This document shows, piece after piece, positions 52,669 through 63,207 of a DNA stretch of 64,000 bases. Position numbers and translations under genes: made by a program. The stretch comes from Skeletonema tropicum. Lineage: Eukaryota; Bacillariophyta; Thalassiosirophyceae; Thalassiosirales; Thalassiosiraceae. How positions within the stretch are numbered: position 1 is the first letter of the stretch; the number at the start of each line of letters is the position of its first letter. Location: NCBI GenBank assembly GCA_037178625.1, contig CM074132.1, forward strand, positions 3,224,001 through 3,288,000, written 5' to 3'. The notes beneath the pieces are model-generated. The model had not been told where the DNA came from, searched no databases, and saw nothing but the letters and a program-made list of their open reading frames with translations.

Positions 52669-55600
52669 ATGATGAAGGCTGCGAAGGATTCCATTGCTCT
52701 TCTCGACTCACCTCCAATGCACGAGGAGACGGCAGCGGCAGCAGCGACACGACACCGTCCCCAGAAAGGTCATCAACGTCCACAGTAGTTTCGGAGCAGC
52801 GAGACCTACGACGAAGACGTGTATCGCTTGCTCGATGCAATGTAGTAGATTCCGACCTGCGTAAAAGACAAGATGATGAACCGTATTTCCCGCCCTCAAC
52901 ACAAGCTCCAGCTCCAGATGATCGCAACGCAGGAGCAGGACATGCTGTCGACGATGGTCATGGTGAGTCATTCGCTCCTTAATTTGCCGATGCTTGACAG
53001 TCATTTACTTCATTTTTCAAACTACATACTCTCTCCATTTTCTTTGCATCCATTGAAATTTGCATTAGTTGGAGAACGCGAAATTGTAGCCACGGAGAAT
53101 CAGCCCCTGCCCCTGCCCGGTTCGAGTCCTCTTGACATGCCCCTCAAGCTCCAGTCTTCAATGCCTCGAAGCTCAAGTCATTGTCATATCAAAATAGGCG
53201 AGAAGCTACCACCTCCACCTCTGGGCTCAGACACAACAGCAGTGCTGCCAGCAGCATCAGAATCGAAAAAAGATGACGGAACACTCTCGCTCTCGGTAGA
53301 AACAAAAGAGTCAAAGGATCAAAATGCTTCTCTAGACAGGGATGTACCTGCTCAAGCAGAACAACCCAAAAGAGAGAATGCGGAAATTCCTTCCAATAAG
53401 ACTTTTACGGAAGTATCTAATGCCTCTCCACACCCACACGACCTTGGTAAGTTGTGATACATTTCTCACTTCATCTATGCTCTCATCATGTGGTCCTTTG
53501 TGCTTGTGCTAAAGACCTAACAACTTTTCGTTTCCCTGCAGCTGCAGATGCAAACGTTGAGAAAAGGTAGTGGTAGTGGATGAAGTCTCCTCCACTCCCA
53601 CAAACATCACCCCATTTGCAGATGATGATAATGATGCAGTGAACCCACGAATTCGAGGTGGCAAGTCACGTCGATCTAACAACTTATCCCAAAGCTGGCA
53701 TCCGACGTCAAATCCTACTTCGCTGGGTCAAGACCTACCTCTTCTAGCAGAACATTCCAAACGAGAGAAAATCAAAGAAAGACCAAATCTGAAGAAACAA
53801 GCGAGCTCAATTCTTTGGAAGCGGCAGCCTTCCAGGCATACCTTCAGACTCAGCAATGATTTAGAATCAGCTCAAATGGATCAGCTCCAGATCATTGACG
53901 AAAAGACGGACCCCTTTCTCAAACACTTACATTGGTGGCACGCCGTATTCTTCTTTAGCACCATCAGCCTCCTCGCATGTCTACTCCAGGTACTACTTCC
54001 ACCTCCTTACGGACTAATGATGACATCGGCTGAGGTAGCAGAAGTAGGCGTTGCTCCTGGATGCGACGATGATTTGGAGCGATGCATCTGCCCCAGAAAG
54101 ACGATTTGCGCCACGAATACACTCTCCATGATCCTTCTTGCACTTGCTAGGTGCTCCGCATTCTTCGACTATCCTCTCTACATGATGCTATTCCTATCCA
54201 AAGCTCATAATCATAATCTCAACAACCACTTACGCCGTACGCTGTTGCGGGAATGGGTCGACTTCGGTGATATGCACACGGTTCACAAGATTTTTGGTAT
54301 TGTGGTAGGCATAGAGACTATGTCTCATTCCTTCTTTCACTTGCTGCGATGGGGATTGAACAATGAGATGAGCCTCTTGTGGCAAAGTGCCGCTGGTTTC
54401 ACCGGTTTTATCGCCGCAGCTGTCACGCCTCTGATATGCTGGCCAATGGCAGTCCCATTTCTGAAGCAGCGCATGAGGTTCGAAGTGCGTAAAGGGCTTC
54501 ATTACCTTTCCATCGTATGGGCGATTGCTCTTCTGTTTCATGCTCCATCAAGGATACCGTGGCTCATTGGTATTGCAGCTGCTGTGTATGTTGCCGATTA
54601 CATCTTTGGATATGTCAAGAAAAACAATTTGATCGAGACTGCCTACTTTGAACGGTACGGTGAGAAGGGTGTCGCTTTGCATTTCAAGAATCCAAAGTCG
54701 TGGGAGGATAGATCGCCAACATCGTATGTATTGATCATGTGTCCCTGGATCTCAAAATATCAATGGCATGCGTTTACGATGTTTCCAGACCCATCAAAAG
54801 AGAACCATTCTATGCTTTGCATCAACTCTGGTGGCGATTGGACTAATCAATTGTATGACAAGATTAAAGCGCCATGTATGCGACAGTTGTACGTGCATGG
54901 GCCTTTCATGACGGAGTTCTCAGATACGGCGGTGTCAACGTCGAATGCTGTTGCAGTAGCTTCAGGTATTGGTATTACCCCAACCCTTTCCCTGATGATG
55001 AACTATGCAGGCAGGAAGCGAATCAACATTATCTGGGGGGTGAGTACATCGTAACTGTCGATGATGATTTCCACTTTGTTTCTAGCCACTTGCTGTACTT
55101 ATACTCATCCCTTTGTGCTTTCTTGCATGTTTAGTGCCGTGATCCAGGTCTGATTGAGTTCATCCTTCACAAAGTTGACATAAGCGCAATAACTAGGAAC
55201 TCATTTGCATTCATCTTCTACACAGGTGAGCGTGAGCTAGCGCTGCCAAGAAATATCCCTGCCAATGTGTTCATCATTAGGTCCAGGCCAAATATCGAAA
55301 ACACTATAACTGGGATTATAACAGCGATTCACTCTGGCGAAGGCCTTCCCGAGGAGTTGTATGAGAAGCAGAAGAAGATCGCAAACGCTCCGTTCCGTAA
55401 GAGAATGATGATAGCGATGGCTCGTGTCAGAAATATATATGATGAAGATGATATGTTTGCCTACGCTGTGAAAGAGACGGAGAATGCCGCAAAGAGAATG
55501 CAAGCCATGGCCATGGACTTGGAATCCGGTCACTTGGAAGAATATGGCAACATGGAGTCTTCCTTAGATGTAATCCCTGAAGGCCACGTCAGCTTGTTGG

Positions 55601-56076
55601 GTCTTGATGCAATGATATCTCGGTTTCTTGGAGTCATAGGAGAATACTCTCGTAGCGATATTGAAGATATTTTTGATGCCATTGATACAGATAGATCAGA
55701 GTTCATCGACCGGGCAGAATTTAGTGCGTTCCTTCGAGTGGCCACACATGCGACCATCACCGATACACGATCATCCACAGAGTTACTATCTACAATGGTT
55801 GGTTTGACCGATATGAAAGCAGCGTTGACAACTTCTATGCACACTTTATCTCACCACTTTTCCACCAATCATAGTCATGGTAATAGTACATCTGTGTTTG
55901 GAGGCTCCAATACTACCGAGTATATGGATAAGCTGATGAATGCTAGCTGCGACGAGAAACCTCTTGAAGAGTGGAGCATGTTCTATTGTGGTGGCTCAAA
56001 TGCAATAGTAAAAGATTTGAAAGCCATCTCCAAGCGCTATGACATTGATCTTGCCGTGGAAAAGTTTGACTGGTAA
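52669..56076 (+). pseudogene. NADPH oxidase-like ferric reductase with internal EF-hand, copy 2 (frame breaks at 5' side)
   Basis: Exons: ~52669-52962, 53069-53446, 53542-55039 and 55135-56076. The catalytic part is nearly identical to copy 1: paired heme His (VHKIFGIVVGIETMSH, LHYLSIVWAIALLFH), WHAFTMFPDP, GIGITPTLSLM, EF-hand DTDRSEFIDRAEF and terminal EKFDW. It keeps a 5' region that copy 1 lacks: MMKAAKDSIALLDSPPMHEE from ATG 52669, then, after a one-base shift, DGSGSSDTTPSPERSSTSTV and VVSEQRDLRRRRVSLARCN. At the start of exon 3 the copy has GAGAAAAGG where copy 1 has GAGAAGAAGG; the missing base brings a TAG (53568-53570) into frame. Small in-frame differences include a 12-nt insertion (SNPT). 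Either the catalytic part is cut off, or the two breaks are sequence errors. Confidence 0.7.
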
Positions 56077-56313
56077 GGAAGAGTAACTATGTTTTTTTCG
56101 CAATGAGTACGTGTGCATCCATCTTAGTATCGTGGACCTGTAAAGATAAATTTTGATGTTTCCTTTATTCGATTTTAACACTTCATTCTCAATCTTGGTC
56201 TAGAAAACTTGGAGAATCCAAGTCGGTAGGCTTGTGATTATGTTGTCTTTCGTCTAATTTTTCACATAGGATTTGAAGACGATTATCGCTCGCTCGCTTA
56301 ACGACACCAAAAT
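56077..56313. other. Short convergent intergenic region
   Basis: The first ~170 bp after the stop still resemble the 3' flank of copy 1 (35293-35460), so the duplication extended past the gene. No other feature is seen. Confidence 0.55.
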
Positions 56314-58752
56314 CTAACTGCTTTCAAGATCGAGAGCTTGAGCCAAAAAGTTATACGTCAAAGCCCACATGTGCGCCCTCTGAGCATTATCGGCGGCCCC
56401 TCCGTGCCCGCCTTCCGTGTTTTCCCAGTACAAGACAGTGGGAGCCTTCTCTTTGCCAGCTTCTTCCAACAAACTTGCAACCATCTTCCTAGCATGACCT
56501 GGGTGAACACGATCATCTCTCGTAGAAGTTGTAAATAATGTTTTTGGACATTTCCAATCTGGGTTGGTAGACTCGGTGGGCTCCATAAGGACGCCATTTT
56601 CATCCATTTCTGGCTTACCGAGAATGTCATGACGTAAGAGGTGATAGGGCGAGTGATTCCTTAGGAACTTCCAATCATCTGTATCTGGATTACCGTACTC
56701 TCCCATCCAACTTGCACCTGCCAATAGCTTATTGTATCTCTTCATGTCCAAGAGTGGAACTTGGCAAACTGCAGCACCAAACAACGAGCTTGCAATAGGA
56801 CGAGTAATCAAGTTGCCCACAAGCAGACCGCCGTTTGAACCTCCGATACAGGCGAGTTTCTCACGACTAGTTAGTCCACTATCAATGAGAGCCTGGGCGA
56901 CAGCCTCAATATCTTCGAAACACTTGTATCGCTTCGATTTCAAAGCCGCTTGATGCCTTTACACAAAAGCAAGAGTCAAGAGGAAATCCATTGGTCAGAA
57001 TCGGATTCGCCGTGTTCAATTAATAATCATGGCGAAGAAGAGCAAAAAATCTTACCATTTTGGACCGTACTCCCCGCCCCCTCTAATGTTAGCGATCACT
57101 TTGACCCCACCTCGCTCCAACCAGCCTGCACCAACGCCCGCTGAATAGCCGGGTAATAAGCTAATCTCGAATCCACCATATGCATCGAGCAAAACAGCAT
57201 TCGTTCCATCCATCTTCAATTCCTTCTTCCTCATGACAAAGTACGGAATGCGAGTACCATCCTTTGACGTGGTAAAGTGTTGCTCCACAATGAGCCCATC
57301 CGCATTGAACATGGCAGGTTTGGCCTTGACAAACTCGGTAGATTTGCAACAGTCTTCTGCTGTTGCAATTTCAAGTGTATCGGGTACCAAATACCCATCT
57401 CTCCATAGCCACAGTGTGTTATCTACTTCGGAGTTACGACAGTGAGAAGAGACTGAAACGTCTTGCCCGACTGGAATTGAACCAGCGTCATCTTCATCAT
57501 CATTTTCACTAGAAACTTGCTTGGACCACGACTGTGTATCTGGACAATATTTCCAAAATTCCAATTTGGTACGTACATCTTCCAATATCTTCAAGATAAT
57601 GTAATCCTTGGTCTCTGTGGACGATGAAAGTGATCGTGAGGGTGTCGGTACAAACAATGCCACAGCATTCGTCCAATTTTCTTCCATCAACTCTGGCATG
57701 GGCAACGCTACCAACGATCCCGCCTTGAATGTAATATTATTATTATTTTCACCCACAGTCAAATCCGAACGTAATGTAATCAACGCAGTATTCGCAAACG
57801 TACCCAACTCGGCATCTTCCGGGATGGGGACCTCCCGAAATGGCAATTCCTCCACATCCGCACTCACACTCTGCACTCCCTCCACAGTCAGTGGCCGATA
57901 AAAATACTGTGAGGTATAAAAAGTAATACTCCTCAATTGAAATTCATGGACATATCCACGATCATGATAGGAATACATATTGGCAGCAATATCCGTCTGT
58001 TGTACTTCAAAGACTGTGGTTGCCTCACTCAGTGGTGTGCCACGTTTCCACGATTTGACAATTCGTGGATATCCCGAATCGGTAAGTGTCGAAGATCCAT
58101 CATTGTGAAAGTCTGTACCAACCAGACATTCATTTCGTGATCTGTACGAGATGCGCGTCTTGGCTGGAGTAGTGATGGCAAAGCCTCGTTCACTCCCATC
58201 TGGATCGACAAATGTTTCTGTTCGTAAACAAAATTCACGACAAATGTCGGCATCACTCCCACCAGGACTTAATTTGATTAATGCTCGATCACAATTGGTA
58301 TTGGTAGGTCCCTCATCTAACAAGATGGACCCGTGCCATACCCAAGTTTTGGCAGTGTCGGTTGTGGGAGGGTCCAGTGCATCAATATCCAATACCGTTG
58401 TCCATTCCGTATCACCACCGCCAGCACCGTTGTTTTTGAATGATTCCAAGGTAGTCTTGCGCCAAATCCCCTGCACATGCGTATCATCCTGCCAAAAGTT
58501 ATAATAATACTTGTCATTGATACGATAGGCATGTGGGATTTTATCTTTGGAATCAAGAATGGATTTGATCCGTGTGTAGGTGGATGTGGTGGTGGTGGGA
58601 TCACCTACTGTGGAAATGCAGGCGGAGTTTATTTTGCTGACCCATTCGAGTTGGGTTGGGCCGAGGACTTCTTCTAGCCAGAGGTGTGGATCGTCGACTG
58701 CTGCTGCTGCGGATGTTGTTGTTGCTGTTGTGGTGGCGGTGGGTGGTGACAT
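56314..58752 (-). CDS. Prolyl oligopeptidase (S9A serine peptidase)
   Basis: Exon 1 is 57056-58752 and exon 2 56314-56956, joined over a 99-nt intron in the middle of the TGG codon of GPKWHQAALKSKRY. The frame is open to 58815, but ATG 58752 (MSPPTATTT) is the first ATG. About 780 residues, slightly longer than the usual ~710. The N-terminal WLEE start, beta-propeller region (YYNFWQDD.HVQGIWRKT) and alpha/beta-hydrolase end are in order: LDAYGGFEISLLPGYS, NIRGGGEYGPKW, nucleophile Ser in GGSNGGL, Asp in STRDDRVHPGHARKM, and His in TEGGHGG. It would cleave short peptides after proline in the cytosol. All triad residues are present, so it should be active. Confidence 0.88.
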
Positions 58753-59277
58753 GCTTGAAAAAGAAGAGATTTTTTTTTCCGGAGAAGAAACTTTTCTTGA
58801 AGACTGCGGTGGCAATAACTTATTTTACTGGGCGGCGCAAAGGCGGAGATCAGGCGTACTTAACTGTCGTGTCAACAACTCCAAAAGCATCGATGCAAAA
58901 AATAAAAAATCACCAAAAGCATCGATCATCGATCGATGCAAATCTTTACTCTTCGAAATTTGTGTCTGAAGCGACGCACGATGCGACACTCCGCGTCGTC
59001 TTTGCCCCCTAAAGCGGCAACGAACAGCACGCACCACGCACCAAAGCCACACACACCTCATCATAAGTAAGTACAGCAGCCAGCAGCCTTCCATCAAAAA
59101 TCAAAACATATCACATATTGCATGAGTTCATAGATGATAGAGTGCTCGGACTTGGCTTGAAGCAAACCATCGTGAAGCAGTGTCTTGAACTTCTTGCCAA
59201 TTGGTTTCACGTGTCAAATACATAGGTTTCCGCCGCTGGCACTTTTGCATTTCTGCATCAGATATAATATACGACAA
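58753..59277. other. Divergent promoter region
   Basis: Lies between the start of the minus-strand peptidase and the plus-strand kinase, so it should carry both promoters. ATCGATCATCGATCGATG near 58922-58938 is a small palindromic cluster. Open frames in this gap have no support. Confidence 0.45.
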
Positions 59278-60435
59278 ATGACACAAAACGACGAAGTAAT
59301 CATTATCAAAATCGGTGGATCATCCATAACAAACAAGGCAACCGAAGAGACGCTCAATCAAGATGCAATCGAATGGTTTGCCAAACTGATATCTGCTTCT
59401 GTGCACACATCGTTTCTGTTTAGTGAAAAAGAAGAACAGCAAGAAGAAGAACAGCACGATGAGAACAGTAGGAGGAAAAGGCCAAAGTTGTTGAGGGAAA
59501 AGCCAAAGTTTGTAGTAGTGCACGGTGCAGGGTCCTTTGGACATCATTCTGCGAAACGGTATGGATTGCAATGTGGCAAGGCGGCACTATTGAAACGTAA
59601 TGATGATGGCGATTCGTCATCGTCTACTACTACTACTACTGCCCATGATGATGAAACGTGCTGTGACGACAACAACAACAACCCACAAAAAAAACGGAAG
59701 CGATTTCAAATGGAAGCACTCTCCAAAACACGTCACTCTGTCCAAAAACTTAATGCTGCCATGGTCGGAGCACTACTTGACCATGGAGTGAATGCATGTA
59801 ATATATCACCGGGGGTTTCTCTTCCCGGAATGCGTGCCTATGGAAGTAGTAGTTCTACCACCACCACCACCACCAAAAATAACAACAACAATATTGAAAT
59901 CAATCATGACAATAGTGCTGCCGCAATGGATCTACTGTGCGAATCTATCAATCAAGCGTTGGATGCGGGTTTACTTCCAGTGATTCATGGTGATGCTTGT
60001 TTGTTAGATGATGATCATGCTGGTATATTAGGAGGGGACACTCTGGTAGAAGGCCTTGTCTGCTCGGAGAAAATGAAAAACAATGTAAACAAGGTGATAT
60101 TCATTAGTGATATTGCTGGTGTATTCACGTCAGATCCAAAGATAAATAAGGATGCTAGACTGATTCGATCGTTAAAAGTTGATGTGACCACTGGTGAAGT
60201 TACTATAGATGACGATGGTGGTGGTGACAACGAGGCAGAAATGGACGTAAGTGGCAGTTCTCACGCCCACGATGTCACTGGTGGATTAAAAGCCAAGTTA
60301 GGAGCAGCAGTAACTGCTGTACAATGCGGAAAAGAGGTTGTTATTGCCAAGTGTTGTTCGACAAGTGCGGAAAAGTTTGTCCAAGGCGATTCTTCTTCCG
60401 CGGAAGAAGGCACACGGATATCGAAGAAACTATAA
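59278..60435 (+). CDS. Isopentenyl phosphate kinase-like amino-acid-kinase-family protein
   Basis: ATG 59278 gives 385 residues in a single exon. Key motifs: IIIKIGGSSITNK near residue 8 (nucleotide/phosphate-binding GGS), VVVHGAGSFGHHSAKRYGL near 78 (the HGAGSFGH block with the His that marks isopentenyl phosphate kinases), SVQKLNAAMVGALLDHGVNA, LLPVIHGDACLLDD, GILGGDTLVEGL and FISDIAGVFTSDP. The enzyme phosphorylates isopentenyl phosphate to isopentenyl diphosphate, a side entry into isoprenoid synthesis. It is longer than archaeal enzymes (~250) because of low-complexity insertions: a Glu/Arg-rich loop at ~48-70, a Ser/Thr/Asp/Asn/Lys-rich one at ~105-140 and Ser/Thr/Asn runs at ~190-215. 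No targeting sequence is evident. Confidence 0.8.
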   Translation: MTQNDEVIIIKIGGSSITNKATEETLNQDAIEWFAKLISASVHTSFLFSEKEEQQEEEQHDENSRRKRPKLLREKPKFVVVHGAGSFGHHSAKRYGLQCGKAALLKRNDDGDSSSSTTTTTAHDDETCCDDNNNNPQKKRKRFQMEALSKTRHSVQKLNAAMVGALLDHGVNACNISPGVSLPGMRAYGSSSSTTTTTTKNNNNNIEINHDNSAAAMDLLCESINQALDAGLLPVIHGDACLLDDDHAGILGGDTLVEGLVCSEKMKNNVNKVIFISDIAGVFTSDPKINKDARLIRSLKVDVTTGEVTIDDDGGGDNEAEMDVSGSSHAHDVTGGLKAKLGAAVTAVQCGKEVVIAKCCSTSAEKFVQGDSSSAEEGTRISKKL

Positions 60436-61144
60436 CTCGTACTTAGACTATGGACAAGAAGTACATAGTATACACAATTTATAGTAGTAACACTCATTTT
60501 CTTTCTTGTATGTTCATTTCAAAGGGATCAGGAAAGAGCAACCTTGAGACACCTCATGCTTGGAAACTTCCACCAGTCGCGAAGTACAATCGTTCAGACC
60601 ATAGCCAATCACAATCGTGTCAACCTCATCGACTTTTTCTACCAAGAGGTTGATATCAAATTAAGCGGCGGTTTGTGGCGGAGTTCCGGCGGCCGTCGAT
60701 GGTATATTGATAGGTGAAGCGTCTGCGACGATTGTAATTCAGCGAGAGCCGTATCAACGATGTGTAGGAGTGGATACTATCGTGCCGAATGTTGCCGTAG
60801 CGTCGATGGGACGACATATTGGTGGATCTATTTTAGTTTTGGAAATTCAAAAGCACTTAGTGGCGGAATTCCGACGGATAACGACGATTGATGGGGTTGA
60901 CAACGAAATACCGCCGTATTTCCTCCACCGCCCTCGGCAGGTTTGGCGTAGTTGACATGTGCCGTAGGGGGGATTAGTGCTAACTTTTGCCATGGTTTGA
61001 CTCCGAAGAATCATCTCTCTCCTAGAAGTATGAGAGAGGCCTCTCCTAGAGGTACGTATTGATAGCCACACAAAAGGATCAAGGCATGATCTCGGTATTG
61101 CATACGAATCATAACATAGTTTCTATCTCGAGATAGGAGAGGAG
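60436..61144. other. Intergenic region between convergent genes
   Basis: No supported gene. A frame at 60707-60955 is open but has no recognised features. A duplicated box TCTCTCCTAGAAGTA.GAGAGAGG / CCTCTCCTAGAGGTACG lies at 61016-61050. Confidence 0.4.
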
Positions 61145-62767
61145 CTAGCTAGCTGGAGCGTGTTTCTCAAAGAAAACTCGCCAGGTATCTTTCCTCATAG
61201 CTTCATCAAAATCTACCTCACATAAATCGGACTTGGACTTCTTTTCAAAGTCAGCTTTCATTTCAGCAATAATAGGGCCCTCCTTTCCACTTGTGTAAGA
61301 GACGAGTCCATACTCTTGCTCAGCTTGTTCGGATATGTCCCATATCTTATCCAATATCTCTTGTGGAAGGCACTTGCGAGGGAAATCTTCAACTGAGAGA
61401 TTCAGAACTATCTCCTTATAGTGTTGTATGGCATGAACAGTCACATTAAGATGCTGTTTTGTCTTGATATGAAATATCCCACGCCGATGAGCTGCATATG
61501 CCAGCTCCTTGTAGACAATATCTTTCGAACTTTTGTTATGTTGTCGTGTCGTCCCATCCTTAGCTACTTTCTGACGTAATGCATGGCAAGTTTTAGAAGC
61601 ATGCGGAATCATGTCACAAAAGAAAGATTCGGTCGGATCAACACTTTTGTCGTGTATATTTATGATCGAGACATTGTCAAAGGACATTTTGTAACGTGGT
61701 ATAGCATGAATATATATTCTTCAATAGAGAACGGTACAGCGATATCCCTTGTCACCTCTCCTTGCAGTGGTAGGATGGCATTGAAATCGTCTAGTAAACT
61801 TCGGCCAAGATGATCGGAAGAGTTTTGCTGAAATCTATGCCATAGATCATGGGTGAGCCAAGTTGTCATGTGATTCTTTGAGACTTCATTGTGAAAAGAA
61901 GCTAGCCAGTCATAGAAGCGTCGATAAACTGCAACAATCATCACGTTGTCCCATGTAGGATTTAAGTAATCATAAAGAGACGCTACCTCGTCTTCCACCA
62001 AGTTGTCAAAAGTTTCTGCGGACAGCAAAATCGAATGGTTGAAACTATCTCCAATACTCTTTCCTGCCTCAAGCAAGCCAGGGCGACACGGAAAAAATCT
62101 AGTTTCACGATGTTCTCCCTTTATGAAGCACGCAGCAAAGTTCACTTGATTGGGAGGGCCATGAGATTGTGTTCCATTGGCAAATTTGTGAGACCAAGGC
62201 ATATCATATCCATCTTCCAAGAGTTGCTCCGAAAGAAGTTTTGAGTATCCCTGAATTGTAGTAGAACCTGTCTTGTGTGGGCCAATGTGGACAACGGCGT
62301 TTTTCACTGATATATTCGTTGCGGTTATATTCATGGATATCCTTCTGTTTTTGATATTATCATTTCTTACTTCTGCATAGGTTGTGGTTGTATTCTTCAT
62401 AGATTGCCTTTTGTGCTTGATATGATCATCAGAAGCAAGTTGCTGAACATATTCTATGCTTCGATTCTGCGCTACGTCATCAAGAGTATTGCTGGGCACA
62501 TAAGGAGGTATTATGGTCTGTTCATTGCGAGCAGCAATAATGCGGTTGGATTTTTCCCAAGTTATATTGAAGCAAGAAAAGAGTAAATCCGATCGCTAGC
62601 ACTCCAAAGCCAAAAAATGACAGGATAGATTTTAGTCTCGTGGCCGATGAACTTTGGCTACCCGACTTCACTCTTCTCAATGGCAGGGTGCCATCACCAG
62701 GCGAAACATTTAAATCCTCTTCGCTGAGGGGCTGAGATGTGGACTTCTTCCGTTTATGAATGTGCAT
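61145..62767 (-). pseudogene. Sulfotransferase-like type II membrane protein, two homopolymer frame breaks
   Basis: ATG 62767 starts a basic cytosolic tail, then a helix (ILSFFGFGVLAIGFTLFLL, about residues 48-66). The frame breaks at an A5 run (minus strand; 62551-62555) and continues as IIAARNEQTIIPPYVPSNTL, a stem with Asn sites, and the catalytic part with NAVVHIGPHKTGSTTIQGYS (phosphosulfate loop) and VMIVAVYRRFYDWLASFHNE (3'-phosphate region). A second break at an A4 run (61687-61690) leads to MSFDNVSIINIHD and on to the stop at 61145. The HIGPHKTGST loop is typical of a large diatom sulfotransferase-like family. One break needs a base removed from the run and the other a base added. 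I favour sequence error or very recent decay, since the conserved parts look unharmed. Confidence 0.65.
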
Positions 62768-63207
62768 AATTTTGTTGTTGTGTAGATTATTCAGTTACCT
62801 CTCGCTCGAAGAGAAAAGCGACGTACGACGTACTGAGATCTACTACGTTCTGGGGATGACTGGATTGAATGCTTTCTTGGTAAAACAGCTATATCCATAG
62901 AAGCATGCTGAAATATCTCTGATAATATCTGTGATATACCAGAGCTAGCATAAAGGACGATCATCGGGCGGGCGGAAATCCCATTGTGAAAATGATGGAA
63001 AAGTCGATGATCATTGGCGCCACTTTCACTTTGGTATTGAATTCCTACGCTAAAAAATCCGCGAAAGTCCTCCTCCAAAAATTGGTAGCCATAGCCCATA
63101 GCCATAGCATAGCTCTCTAGAGCTTCCAGCTATTGCAACATGGCTGCATGCCTTCCCTCATTCGCCAGGGTAGACGTGATAATTATAGTTCCTATCAGGC
63201 AGAAAAT
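62768..63207. other. Divergent intergenic region
   Basis: Between the start of the minus-strand sulfotransferase-like gene and the ankyrin gene. It contains TTGAATTCCTACGCTAAAAA near 63036-63055, which resembles TAGAATTCCTACGTTAAAAA at 47932-47951, so a small dispersed element may be present. No gene is seen. Confidence 0.4.

Noticed and set aside
53115..53130. GGTTCGAGTCC, resembling a tRNA T-arm
   Set aside because: No acceptor stem, D-arm or anticodon arm at the right spacing, and it lies inside an exon of NADPH-oxidase copy 2 (PLPGSSPL).
60707..60955. An 82-codon open frame as a possible gene
   Set aside because: No start context, no recognised motif and no splice partner; left as intergenic.
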